The notes below the pieces were generated by a model. The model saw nothing but the letters and a program-made list of their open reading frames with translations, was not told the origin of the DNA and searched no databases. From SSSZ01 sp016790965 (GTDB lineage Bacteria > Pseudomonadota > Gammaproteobacteria > Burkholderiales > Rhodocyclaceae), in assembly GCA_016790965.1 (NCBI GenBank), contig JAEUNZ010000001.1, positions 1-64,000 of the forward strand: a DNA stretch of 64,000 nt. The letters run 5' to 3'. The position numbers and the translations under genes are program-made. Shown one piece after another: positions 26,212 through 35,740 of this stretch; within the stretch, counting starts at the first letter, position 1, and each line of letters starts with the position of its first letter.

Positions 26212-26372
26212 AGAGCCTGTGAATTTTTCGGGCGCGCCCGAGCGGCGTGCCCAGGTGTGCACGATCAAGGCGCAAAGCACAGCCATAGCTCGGACTATGG
26301 CGAGCATTTGCAACGCTGAGCGGGCGCAGCTGGGCATGACGAGCGGGGGTGAATGAAATTTTCACAGGCTCT
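26212..26372. repeat. 161-bp intergenic element with 18-bp terminal inverted repeats
   Basis: The ends 26212-26229 and 26355-26372 are inverted repeats matching at 16 of 18 positions, both beginning AGAGCCTGTGAA. Inside is a strong hairpin formed by GCCATAG and CTATGGC. The right end reaches the last base of the vanZ stop codon. The element has no credible gene and looks like a mobile or structured repeat distinct from the 24820 family. Confidence 0.7.
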
Positions 26373-27424
26373 CAATTGCGTCGCCCGGAGAGCAGGATGA
26401 AAGGCAGGGCCAGGAAGGGCCACAGGGTGGCGACCAGGCGGGTGAGTCCATTGAAGTTGAGGAAGTGCCCCTGGCTCCATACGGCAAGGGCGGCGGCCGA
26501 GTAGGGATTGGGTGGCGCCAGGTTGACCAACACGGTGGCCGCCATGAGGGCCATGGCGGAGACCATCTGGCGACCGATCTGGGGCAGCGGCAGGGTCAGG
26601 ACCAGAAGGGCGGTGCCGACCGGAAGTCCCAGTTGAGCCCCGGGGGTGAACCAGGCCAGGGCCTCGCCGGGGCCGACCAGGATGGTTGCCGCCAAGGTGC
26701 GTACCACCAGTCCCAACAGCAGGAGCACAGCGGCCAGACCGTAGGCAACGCTCAGGCGCGCCGCGAGCAGGGCTGCCACCAAGCCAACGGCCAGCAGGTT
26801 GCAGGCGGTTACCGCAGCCTCGATCAAAATGAAGCTGGGCGCCGCAAAGGGGACTGCCCCCGGGAGACCGAGGGGTTGCCGCAGGTCTCCCGCACCGAAG
26901 AGGAGGATTTCCGGCGAGAGGGGGACGAGTAGCCAGAGAGCCAGGAGCGTGAGGCCGAATTCGGTGTGGCGCAAGGAAACGAAGAGTCCCTGCTGCCAAT
27001 GTTTGATGCGGGTGAAGAGGCGGGGACCGCTCCGGGTGCCGAGCATTGCCCCCAGCAGCCCCCCTGCCGCGTTGCAGGCGAAGTCCACGTTGGACGGTAC
27101 GCGAGAGGGCAGCCAGGTCTGGATGCACTCCAGGGCGAGGCTGAGGCTCGCGGCGATGAGTGTCGCCAGTACCGCTCCCGTCCAGCGGCCCGGCAGTCGG
27201 ATCAGGGAGAGGGCACACAGAAATCCCAAGGGGATGTAGACGGCGACATTGGTCGCAAGGTCGAAAGCAGTCCAGTAGCGGGGCCAGCCCGCCTCAAGGA
27301 AGGCAAAGGCCGAAGCCCCCGTATCGCGCCAGCCGGAAAAGGGGTGGAGGCTGGCGTAAATGAGAAGTCCGCACCACGCCAGGCCGAGGTAGCGGGAAAG
27401 GACATCCGGGCTGCGAAAACTCAT
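26372..27424 (-). CDS. VanZ-like membrane protein
   Basis: About 350 residues from ATG at 27424 (MSFRSPDVLSRYLG). The N-terminal third matches the VanZ pattern: ASLHPFSGWRD, then DLATNVAVYIPLGFLCAL and the block PSNVDFACNAAGGLLGAMLG. About six further membrane segments follow in the C-terminal two thirds with no motif I know. VanZ proteins are linked to glycopeptide tolerance or to membrane regulatory roles, but the function here is unknown. It follows the beta-barrel gene by 8 bases and probably shares its promoter. Confidence 0.8.
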   Translation of the reverse strand: MSFRSPDVLSRYLGLAWCGLLIYASLHPFSGWRDTGASAFAFLEAGWPRYWTAFDLATNVAVYIPLGFLCALSLIRLPGRWTGAVLATLIAASLSLALECIQTWLPSRVPSNVDFACNAAGGLLGAMLGTRSGPRLFTRIKHWQQGLFVSLRHTEFGLTLLALWLLVPLSPEILLFGAGDLRQPLGLPGAVPFAAPSFILIEAAVTACNLLAVGLVAALLAARLSVAYGLAAVLLLLGLVVRTLAATILVGPGEALAWFTPGAQLGLPVGTALLVLTLPLPQIGRQMVSAMALMAATVLVNLAPPNPYSAAALAVWSQGHFLNFNGLTRLVATLWPFLALPFILLSGRRN

Positions 27425-27432
27425 GTTCCGGG

Positions 27433-28209
27433 CTAGTCGAAGCGTACGCTCAGTGTCAGGCCGGCGCCGAAGTCCGGACTGGCGTCCGCAAAGCCTTTGA
27501 CCAGATAGACCTGACCCTTGTAGCCCGGACCGAAACGCCATTCCGCGTACAGGGTGGCTTCGCTGACCGGAGAACCGCTGCCGGTCAGCGCCTGGCGGTA
27601 GTCGTAGTAAGCGCCGATTTCGGCCTCTCCCCCAAGTCTGTGCCCTAGGCCCAGGGCGCCGAACCAGGGATTACGGTAATCCACGCCCTGCGGATCCTGC
27701 TTGTAGGTTCTGCCCAGGGTCATCATTGCACGGGCGTCACCCAGAGGCAGCAGAAAATCGACCAGGAGCGAGTAATCATCGCGGCCCGTGGTGATCAGAT
27801 CGTTGCGCCGGGCCGAAGTGGCAAACTTGGCCTTGAATCCGAGGTCGGCCTGCAGTCCCTCCTCTCCCTGGTCGATGATCTCGTGCAGCACGGTTGCGGT
27901 GAGATCGCCGAAACCCTCCTGGGTCTGGCGGACGGGACTGAATCGGTCGCCGCCGGCGCTCGCCGTGCCCGTTGCGCGTACGTAGGGGAGATGAAGTTTC
28001 CACACCCAAGGCCCGGTCTGATGTTTGAAGATGAGGGGCAGTGTCCAGGCGGTCGAGCGCTCACGCTCGCCGTACCTGCCTTCGGCGTAGTCCAGATTGA
28101 GGCTCACGGTGGTCTGCCCGGATGCGCCCTGGGGGGCCAGCGCAAGGAGGGCAAACACGACCCGAGCCGGGAAGGGGATAATGGAGGGAATAAAACGCAA
28201 GAAAAACAT
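27433..28209 (-). CDS. Predicted outer-membrane beta-barrel protein
   Basis: 258 residues. A signal peptide with cleavage after GASG (about residue 31) is followed by alternating polar/hydrophobic strands with many aromatic residues, and the chain ends in VRFD, close to the usual aromatic C-terminal signature of barrels. The repeated GLGHRLGGEAEIGAYYDYRQ-type strands fit a small barrel of about ten to twelve strands. No substrate or named family was recognised. It is the first gene of a unit with the VanZ-like protein and is divergent from the sensor kinase. Confidence 0.7.
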   Translation of the reverse strand: MFFLRFIPSIIPFPARVVFALLALAPQGASGQTTVSLNLDYAEGRYGERERSTAWTLPLIFKHQTGPWVWKLHLPYVRATGTASAGGDRFSPVRQTQEGFGDLTATVLHEIIDQGEEGLQADLGFKAKFATSARRNDLITTGRDDYSLLVDFLLPLGDARAMMTLGRTYKQDPQGVDYRNPWFGALGLGHRLGGEAEIGAYYDYRQALTGSGSPVSEATLYAEWRFGPGYKGQVYLVKGFADASPDFGAGLTLSVRFD

Positions 28210-28456
28210 GTTTGCACAGCCAGGTTACGAGAATGGGCGCGGCAGGGGAGCCGCGGTTGAATAAATCCAGGAGTCAGTCAAACAGGTTGGGGCCAATGCC
28301 GAGGCGCATCCGCGCCCGGATCGCGCCAAGTGAACCGCAGCCATGACCAAAGCCATGGCGAGGGTGAGCGGAGGCGTACGTTGCCGATCCGACGTGACTG
28401 ACGACTAGCCTGATGGACGTTGCGCTGTCGGTCAAGAGCAATGCCGGAGAGTGAAA

Positions 28457-29818
28457 ATGGCCCGTATTGGTGCTCGCGTGCACGATGACTTCAATCTGAT
28501 CCGCTGGTTCTCGCTCACGACCCTGGCGTCGGTGGTCACCGTGAGTGCGGTTGCAGCGTGGGCGCTGGCCAACTTTCTCACCGATCGCATGATCCGCCAG
28601 GATGCGGAGATCACCGCGGGCTTCGTCCGCAGCATCGTGGCGACCGAGAACGCCTACGACTTTTTCAGTGGTGCCACCAGTGCAGGCACCCAGCCCTTCC
28701 AGGATTTCCTCGGTCATGTGAATCGTATTCCCGGGGTGCTGCGCATCAACGTCTATTCGGCGGATCGACGCATGGTCTGGTCGAGCGACGCGAGCCTGAT
28801 GGGCAAGCGTTTCGAGCACAATGAAGAATTGGATGAAGCGCTGAGTGCCGATCTGGTCGTCCATAGCGGCGTCGTCGATCCCAGCCATCTTGTCAAGTCG
28901 GAGCACCAGCACCTGGGGGACGGGCACAAGCAGTTCGTCGAGAGTTACGTGCCGATCTTCGACGTGCACGGACGCCGTATCGTGGGTGTGGTCGAACTGT
29001 ACAAGGTGCCGGCCGACCTGTTCGAAACCCTTGCCGAGGGGCGCCGCCTGATCTGGTTGGCGGCCGTGGTGGCCGCGGCCTTTCTCTATGCGGCGCTTTT
29101 CTGGATCGTCTTGCGCGCCCAGCGCATCATCGAAATTCAGGGTGACCGGCTGGTGGAATCGGAATCCCTTGCGGTGGTGGGCGAGATGGGGTCGGCAGTC
29201 GCCCACGGTCTGCGCAATCCCCTCGCTGCCATCCGCTCCTCGGCCGAACTCGCCCTGGAGAGCCCCCTCCCCGATCAAGCCCGGGAGTGCGCCCAGGATA
29301 TCGTTGCCCAGGTTGATCGCCTCGAAGGCTGGGTGCGCCAGTTGCTCACCTACGCCAAGCCGGCCCACGCGGCCCTGGAGCCGGTGGACCTCGCTGCTCT
29401 GTTCGCCGAGGTGGCCGAGACTTACCGGCGCGATCTGGAGCGGCGAGGCATCGGCGTCAGCGTCGAGGCTGCCCCGGATCTGCCGAAGGTGCGGGGCGAC
29501 GTTGCCCTGCTGACCCAGATGCTGGGCAGCCTAGTGGTCAACGCCGGAGAAGCCATGACGGGTTCGGGTCACATCGTCCTGTCCGGCCGCCGCCTGGGAG
29601 CGGAATGCATTGCGGAAGTGCGGGACGACGGTCCGGGCATCACCCCCGCCGAAGCCGGCCGCGTGTTCAAGCCCTTCTACACGACCAAGCCCAAGGGGCT
29701 CGGGCTGGGGCTTCCCCTGGTGCGCCGCCTGGTCGAGCGCTTCGGTGGTTCGGTGGAACTGGAGAGCGCTCCCGGTAAAGGAACCCTCGTTCGCCTGCAC
29801 CTGCCGGTTTGGGAGTAG
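28457..29818 (+). CDS. Sensor histidine kinase (NtrB/AtoS-like)
   Basis: 453 residues. Two membrane helices (about 15-38 and 195-216) flank a periplasmic sensor domain. The H-box is GEMGSAVAHGLRNPLAAIRS (histidine at about residue 249), and the ATPase domain has DDGPGITPAEAGRVFKPF and GLGLGLPLVRRLVERFGG. The ATG at 28457 is chosen because GGAG lies 7 bases upstream; GTG at 28451 is too close. The gene is followed after 3 bases by a sigma-54 response regulator, its obvious partner. Confidence 0.92.
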   Translation: MARIGARVHDDFNLIRWFSLTTLASVVTVSAVAAWALANFLTDRMIRQDAEITAGFVRSIVATENAYDFFSGATSAGTQPFQDFLGHVNRIPGVLRINVYSADRRMVWSSDASLMGKRFEHNEELDEALSADLVVHSGVVDPSHLVKSEHQHLGDGHKQFVESYVPIFDVHGRRIVGVVELYKVPADLFETLAEGRRLIWLAAVVAAAFLYAALFWIVLRAQRIIEIQGDRLVESESLAVVGEMGSAVAHGLRNPLAAIRSSAELALESPLPDQARECAQDIVAQVDRLEGWVRQLLTYAKPAHAALEPVDLAALFAEVAETYRRDLERRGIGVSVEAAPDLPKVRGDVALLTQMLGSLVVNAGEAMTGSGHIVLSGRRLGAECIAEVRDDGPGITPAEAGRVFKPFYTTKPKGLGLGLPLVRRLVERFGGSVELESAPGKGTLVRLHLPVWE

Positions 29819-29821
29819 CTC

Positions 29822-31240
<1,419 letters not shown>

Positions 31241-31382
31241 GGCGCCTCGATCCAGGGGGAGCGCCCGCGGCGCAGGGGGATATGCCCCTTTGGGCTTGTC
31301 ATTTGACCCAGGCTGCTGCGCCCTTGGGCCTCGGACGCGATGGAATATCCAAATAATCATAGGCATAGAGAAATCACTCGGG

Positions 31383-31399
31383 CTGGCACGGGCCATGCT
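31383..31399 (+). promoter_or_regulatory. Sigma-54 (-24/-12) promoter
   Basis: CTGGCACGGGCCATGCT matches the sigma-54 consensus with TGGCACG at -24 and the invariant GG and GC separated by exactly ten bases; the -12 box is ATGC instead of TTGC. The predicted start of transcription is near 31411, leaving a leader of about 75 bases before the 31485 gene. It is directly downstream of a gene for a sigma-54 activator. Confidence 0.75.
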
Positions 31400-31484
31400 G
31401 CATGGGAAGCATGGGAATGAATTCGGCGTCAGCCGCTCCCATGCAAGCCTTGTCCCGACCGAGAACCTTTCAAGGAGACCCAAA

Positions 31485-31748
31485 ATGTCCAAGACTTTGA
31501 TGTCACTTTCCGCCTTCGCCCTGGCAATCAGCCTTGCGGCGCCCGCCACCGCCTATTCTCCCGCGAGCTTCGACCTGAGCATCGCCCGTGCCGAGCGGCC
31601 CGAGAAACCCGAAAAGCCGCAAAAGCGCGAAAGAATCGGCGCCCTCGAGGTGGATTCGCAACTGGCCCGCGAGGCGACCGAGCGCCCCCGCGGCCGCGAC
31701 AATGAGCGTCCCGGCGATCGTCAGCGGCGCGGCGGCCGCGGCGCCTGA
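31485..31748 (+). CDS. Small exported protein with charged RPEKPEK tail, unknown
   Basis: 87 residues starting at ATG 31485, with AAGGAG seven bases upstream. A signal peptide ends near APATA. The mature part of about 65 residues is highly charged and proline-rich (AERPEKPEKPQKRER), ending in arginine/glycine-rich RQRRGGRGA, and looks disordered. No family is recognised. It is the first gene after the sigma-54 promoter and probably the main product of that promoter. Confidence 0.75.
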   Translation: MSKTLMSLSAFALAISLAAPATAYSPASFDLSIARAERPEKPEKPQKRERIGALEVDSQLAREATERPRGRDNERPGDRQRRGGRGA

Positions 31749-31759
31749 AGCAGGCCACT

Positions 31760-31782
31760 GGAGGGAGCCGAGGGTTCCCTCC
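31760..31782 (+). terminator. Hairpin between the two small exported-protein genes
   Basis: GGAGGGA and TCCCTCC pair around a short interior that can extend the stem. It lies 12 bases after the stop of the RPEKPEK protein gene. No U-tract follows, so it may stabilise the upstream message or limit read-through rather than terminate fully. Confidence 0.4.
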
Positions 31783-31816
31783 CCCCTCCCCCCTATTCCC
31801 TGAGGAGTCATCGACC

Positions 31817-32002
31817 ATGAACAAGCCCTTGCGCAGCATCCTTACCCTCTTAGGCGCCGGCGTCATTTCCCTTCTGCTCGCGAGCCCAGCGATGGCCGGC
31901 AATTCCGTCTCTCGCGGCCACGGTGTCAAATGCACCTGGGTGCTCGTCTCTTCTGTCGGCGGGAACAACGTCTATCAGCAGGTGTGCCGCCGAGGCGTCT
32001 GA
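31817..32002 (+). CDS. Tiny exported two-cysteine protein, unknown
   Basis: 61 residues with a clear signal peptide (MNKPLRSILTLLGAGVISLL, cleavage after SPAMA). The mature peptide is about 34 residues and holds two cysteines (VKCTWVLVSS and YQQVCRRGV) that could form one disulfide. GAGGAG precedes the start. The 3' end overlaps the downstream barrel gene by about 19 bases, suggesting coupled translation. No family is recognised; it could be a periplasmic or secreted peptide served by the neighbouring barrel. Confidence 0.7.
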   Translation: MNKPLRSILTLLGAGVISLLLASPAMAGNSVSRGHGVKCTWVLVSSVGGNNVYQQVCRRGV

Positions 32003-32943
32003 TCATCGGTTCGCGTCGCGCCGGTCACGCCCGGTGCCTGGTTCTTTTCCTGGCACTCGGTGGACCGGTTGCCTGGGCTGATTCGCCTCTGAAAGGGAGT
32101 CTTGAAATCGCGGCCGGCCACGAAGAACTCACCAGTCCGCTGGTGCGCGTGGCTCCCTCCGGCCCGCTGTTGCGAGTGGAAGGGCTCAACCGCCTGGCGG
32201 GCAGCAGCCTCCGCATCAATGGCTCCGTCCTCCGCGACTGGACCCTGGACGGCGGCACCGGCATTTCCGCTTCGGCGCGGGGTGACGTCCTGCGCGCGCC
32301 GGCTGCTCCGGATCTGGACTGGGGAATCGCCGCCGCTGACGTGATGCTGCGCCATCCCTGGGCGGGCGCGACCTGGGGCATCGGACCGAGCGTCCAGCGA
32401 CTCTGGGTCGCGCGACGCAGGTTTCGGGATACCGTTGGGGTCCAGGCAGACGCGCTTCGCGTTGATGGGAGCGGCCATTGGTCCCTGGCCGGCGATTGGG
32501 CGCAGACGCAGCACTCGGGGGAAAACTCCGATTTCAACAGTGCTATCGCCTTGGTCAGTCTGCAGCGCCGAATCAGCGATCCCCTGCCCGGCCTCGAATC
32601 CATGGACCTCGAGGGCGGCCTCTTGCGCGAACGCAATCGCGCGGGGCTGCCGGAGCTGGGGAGTCGAAGTGCCTATCTGCGCGTGACCCTCGCCGGCAAG
32701 CGATGGGGCTACGACTGGTCCCTGGGGGGCATGACCCAGCGCTCGCGGTTCGATGCCACGGTGCTTGATCCGTTGCCGGCCAGAAGGGATCGCTTTCGCT
32801 CCCTCGACCTGTCGGTCTCCCGGGACATCGGCGAAGGCGCCTATGTCAAAGCCGAAGCCAATTTCGCCCGGAACGAAGCAAACTCGCCCCTCTTCGAGAG
32901 CCGCTACCGCCAGGTCGCCCTGACCCTGGGTTTTGCCTGGTAG
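31984..32943 (+). CDS. Outer-membrane barrel resembling the Slam/DUF560 C-terminal domain
   Basis: About 319 residues from GTG 31984, which places the signal peptide (CLVLFLALGGPVAWA) properly; the upstream part of the open frame overlaps the preceding gene. The mature protein has regular amphipathic strands. The end, with RRDRFRSLDLSVSRD, AEANFARNEANSPLFESRY and a C-terminal LTLGFAW, resembles the barrel of Slam (surface lipoprotein assembly modulator, DUF560) proteins. Slam proteins usually also have an N-terminal TPR domain, which is absent here. It may export or display one of the small proteins encoded upstream; this is inference from gene order. Confidence 0.6.
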   Translation: MPPRRLIIGSRRAGHARCLVLFLALGGPVAWADSPLKGSLEIAAGHEELTSPLVRVAPSGPLLRVEGLNRLAGSSLRINGSVLRDWTLDGGTGISASARGDVLRAPAAPDLDWGIAAADVMLRHPWAGATWGIGPSVQRLWVARRRFRDTVGVQADALRVDGSGHWSLAGDWAQTQHSGENSDFNSAIALVSLQRRISDPLPGLESMDLEGGLLRERNRAGLPELGSRSAYLRVTLAGKRWGYDWSLGGMTQRSRFDATVLDPLPARRDRFRSLDLSVSRDIGEGAYVKAEANFARNEANSPLFESRYRQVALTLGFAW

Positions 32944-32950
32944 CTTCGCT

Positions 32951-34009
32951 TCAGCGTACCTTGATTTCGGTCCAGAGCCTGGACATCAGACGGCGCTGCT
33001 TCGGGTCAAGGTCCCGCAGCATTTCCAGGCGTGCGAGGTCGTCCTGAGTCGGGAACAGCCCCCGCTCTGCGGCCACCTCGCGCAGGATGTGGGGAACCGC
33101 GGCGGCGTTGGGATTGCCGGCGCCAATCAGGTTGGAGACATCGGCCGCGTTGGCGCCGTCGAGCATGAAATCGATGAAGCGGTGGGCGAGGTCGGGTCGC
33201 CGCGACGAGGTGTGGATGACGAAATTGTCCACCGCCAGCACGGCTCCCTCCTTGGGGATGGCGAAGCCGATGGCGAAGGGCCGGCGGGCGGCCTTGGCGT
33301 CCTCCCGGGCGCGGAACATGTCGTTGGAGTAGCCGTGGGCGACCCAGATGGTGCCGATGGCGAGTTCCTTGATGTAGGTGCTGTTGGAGAAGGTAGCCCA
33401 GTAGGGCTTGGCGCGAACGATGAGGTCGCGGGCAGCCCGCCAGTGGGCGGCGTCGGTGTCCTGGGCCGAGTGGCCGAGATAGCGCAGTGCTGCCGCCATC
33501 AGCTCGCGCTGGCTGTTAAGCACGGTCACCCTGCCCTTCAGCTTTTCCAGGTACTTGGGTTCGAAGATCAGGGCCCAGGTATCGGTCGGGAGATGGAGTT
33601 CCCGCAGCTTGTCGGCGTTGTAGCCGATAAGCGTCACCGTCGTCGCGTAGGGGATCGAGTAGCGGTTGCCGGGGTCGTACCAGGCGTTGACGTAGGCCGG
33701 GTTGAGGTTGGTGAAGTGCGGTAGCAGCGCTTTGTCGAGGGGCTTCAGCTCCTGCTTGCGGATCAGGGTCTGGACGGCGTTGCCGGTGGGCACCAGCAGG
33801 TCGTAGCCGGCGGCGCCGGCCTCCAGCTTGGCCAGCATCTCCTCGTTGTCCGAGTAGTAATCCTGTTTCAGGGTGCAGCCGCACCACTTCTCGAAGCGCT
33901 CTGCCGTGTCAGCCGAGATGTAGTTGTTCCAGTTGTAGAGGTAGAGGGTGTCGCCGGCCCCCGCCGGCAAGGCGGCCAGCCAAAGAAGGAGCGCGGCGAC
34001 GAGCCTCAT
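32951..34009 (-). CDS. potF: Polyamine ABC transporter substrate-binding protein
   Basis: 352 residues with a signal peptide (LVAALLLWLAALPAGAG). Family motifs are LYLYNWNNYISADTAERFEK, DLLVPTGNAVQTLI and the NRYSIPYATTVTLIGYN region, all typical of PotD/PotF putrescine/spermidine binders. ATG at 34009 overlaps the potI stop by four bases. A longer open frame reaching into potI is only overlap. It is the last gene of the pot operon. Putrescine versus spermidine preference cannot be read here. Confidence 0.93.
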   Translation of the reverse strand: MRLVAALLLWLAALPAGAGDTLYLYNWNNYISADTAERFEKWCGCTLKQDYYSDNEEMLAKLEAGAAGYDLLVPTGNAVQTLIRKQELKPLDKALLPHFTNLNPAYVNAWYDPGNRYSIPYATTVTLIGYNADKLRELHLPTDTWALIFEPKYLEKLKGRVTVLNSQRELMAAALRYLGHSAQDTDAAHWRAARDLIVRAKPYWATFSNSTYIKELAIGTIWVAHGYSNDMFRAREDAKAARRPFAIGFAIPKEGAVLAVDNFVIHTSSRRPDLAHRFIDFMLDGANAADVSNLIGAGNPNAAAVPHILREVAAERGLFPTQDDLARLEMLRDLDPKQRRLMSRLWTEIKVR

Positions 34010-34782
34010 CGGCTGCTCTTCAGGGTGTCCGGCGCGAAGCGGGCGGCCAGGGCGATGAGGCTGAGGGTCAGGGCCATGAGCAGGGTCGACACGGCATTGA
34101 CCTCCGGCGTTACCGCCACCTTGATCATTGAATAGATCTGTAGCGGCAGGGTCGACATGCCTACCCCGGCGACGAAAAAGGTGATGACGAAATCGTCGAT
34201 GGAGAGGGTGAAAGCCATCAGGTAGCCGGCGACGATGCCGGGCAGGATCAGCGGCAGGGTCACCCGGCGGAAGGTGCGCCAGGGGGTGGCGCCCAGATCC
34301 CGGGCGGCCTCGAAGAGGCTCTCGTCCATGCCCGCCAGGCGGGCGCGCACGATGATGGCGACGAAACCGATGGAAAAGGTGATGTGGGCGGCGAGGATGG
34401 AGAATAAGCCCAGGGTCAGGTCCAGCATCTGGCGGAAGAAGAGCAGCAGCGAGACGCCGAGCAGGATTTCCGGCATCGCCACCGGCGTTAGCACCAGGAA
34501 GGGCAACAGTTTTGGCCGCCAGCGGTGCATGGCGATGCCGGCCATGGTGCCGAGCACGGTGGCAACGGTACTTGAAACCACCGCGATGAACAACGAGTTG
34601 CCCGCCGCCTGCAGCATGTTGTCGTCGGCCAACAGTTTGCCGTACCAGGCGGTGGTGAAGCCCACCCAGGAAGCGTTCAGTTCCGAATCGTTGAAGGAAA
34701 ACAGAACCACCACGGCCAGCGGCACGTAGAGGAAGGCGTAGGTGGCGAGCCCAGCAGCCCACAGAAAGGGGGAGCGGCTCAT
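34006..34782 (-). CDS. potI: Polyamine ABC transporter permease PotI
   Basis: 258 residues, six membrane helices. FNDSELNASWVGFTTAWYGKLLAD is the classic PotC/PotI N-terminal segment, and the EAA loop reads ARDLGATPWRTFRRVTLPLILPGIVAGYL. It is the second permease of the pot importer, separated from potH by 121 bases carrying an inverted-repeat element. Confidence 0.94.
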   Translation of the reverse strand: MSRSPFLWAAGLATYAFLYVPLAVVVLFSFNDSELNASWVGFTTAWYGKLLADDNMLQAAGNSLFIAVVSSTVATVLGTMAGIAMHRWRPKLLPFLVLTPVAMPEILLGVSLLLFFRQMLDLTLGLFSILAAHITFSIGFVAIIVRARLAGMDESLFEAARDLGATPWRTFRRVTLPLILPGIVAGYLMAFTLSIDDFVITFFVAGVGMSTLPLQIYSMIKVAVTPEVNAVSTLLMALTLSLIALAARFAPDTLKSSR

Positions 34783-34797
34783 CCCGCCACCTGCTCG

Positions 34798-34885
34798 CCG
34801 TTCGCCCTGAGCCCTTCGACTCGGCTCAGGACAGGCCTGTCGAAGGGCGTTTTGCCAAGGGTTTCGACAGACTCAGCCCGAACGG
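34798..34885. repeat. REP-like inverted repeat between potH and potI
   Basis: The arms begin CCGTTCGCCCTGAGCCCTTCGA and end in the matching CAGACTCAGCCCGAACGG, with an internal CCTGTCGAAGGG. This is the common proteobacterial REP-type repeat built on CTTCGACAGGCTCAG. It may form a hairpin in the pot transcript and could lower potI/potF expression relative to potG/potH. Confidence 0.75.
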
Positions 34886-34903
34886 AGGATGTCTGGCGCC
34901 GCG

Positions 34904-35740
34904 TCACCCCGCCCCCCGCGTCCGCGTCACCCTTGCCGACACCCCCGCCACCGCCAGCACGGCCGCCGTCAGGGCCAGGGACAAGGTCGCCCCCAGGGGC
35001 CAGTCCCGGTTGTCCAGGAACTGCTCCTTGATCAGGTTGCCGATGAGAATGTCGCCGGTGCCGCCCAAGAGTTCCGGCACCGCGAACATGCCCAGCACGG
35101 GGATGAAGACCAGCACCGCCCCGGAGAACACTCCGGGCAGCGACAGCGGCCAGGTCACCCGCCAGAAGCGCGTCCACGCCCCCGCTCCCAGGTCCTGGGC
35201 GGCTTCCAGCAGGGCCGGGTCGTGCTTTTCCAGGTTGGTGTAGAGGGGCAGGATCATGAAAGGCAGGTGCACATAGACCATGCCGACGATCACCGCCGTC
35301 GTCGAATAGAGCAGGTTCAAGGGGCCGAGAATGATGATCCAGGCGTAAACCCGGATCAGGAAGTTGCTGGCGAAGGGCAGGATCACCAGCAGCACCAAGA
35401 GATCCCGCTGCCGCTTGGGGCTCCTGGCGATGAGCAGCGCCAGGGGGTAGGCCAGCAGCAGGCAGAGCAGCGTGGTCAGCCCGGCGATGAGGAAGGACTT
35501 GGCCAGGATTCCCGCGTAGATCACGTCTTCGCCGACGAAGCGGTAGGCGTCCAGGGAAAGGCCGTGCGTCGCCAGGGGCGCCAGGCCGCCGAACTCCCCC
35601 GGCTCGCGGAAGCTCGCCGCCGCCATGATCAGCGCCGGCACCAGGAAGAAGACGACGAGAAAGAGCGCCGGCGGCAGGGTCACCAGCCAGCGGGTCAGCC
35701 GCTCGGCGGAGGGCCTAAGACGCGAGATAGACGCCCGCAT
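34904..35740 (-). CDS. potH: Polyamine ABC transporter permease PotH
   Basis: 278 residues with six membrane helices, the first being LVTLPPALFLVVFFLVPALIM. The EAA loop reads AAQDLGAGAWTRFWRVTWPLSLPGVFSG, and the segment LLGGTGDILIGNLIKEQFLD is a PotB/PotH hallmark. The start overlaps the potG 3' end by 26 bases. It partners with PotI in the inner membrane. Confidence 0.94.
   Translation of the reverse strand: MRASISRLRPSAERLTRWLVTLPPALFLVVFFLVPALIMAAASFREPGEFGGLAPLATHGLSLDAYRFVGEDVIYAGILAKSFLIAGLTTLLCLLLAYPLALLIARSPKRQRDLLVLLVILPFASNFLIRVYAWIIILGPLNLLYSTTAVIVGMVYVHLPFMILPLYTNLEKHDPALLEAAQDLGAGAWTRFWRVTWPLSLPGVFSGAVLVFIPVLGMFAVPELLGGTGDILIGNLIKEQFLDNRDWPLGATLSLALTAAVLAVAGVSARVTRTRGAG

Noticed and set aside
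25825..26337. Open frame through the repeats upstream of the ferredoxin
   Set aside because: It runs through two intergenic repeat elements and a different frame of the ferredoxin gene; no ribosome-binding site or family support.
31616..31645. RPEKPEK repeat as a possible LPXTG or PEP-CTERM sorting signal
   Set aside because: There is no C-terminal PEP motif, hydrophobic helix or sorting tail; the protein ends in RGGRGA.
34010..34762. A longer potF reading frame extending into potI, suggesting a permease-binding protein fusion
   Set aside because: The upstream part is potI read in another frame; the signal peptide and the ATGA overlap define the true start at 34009.
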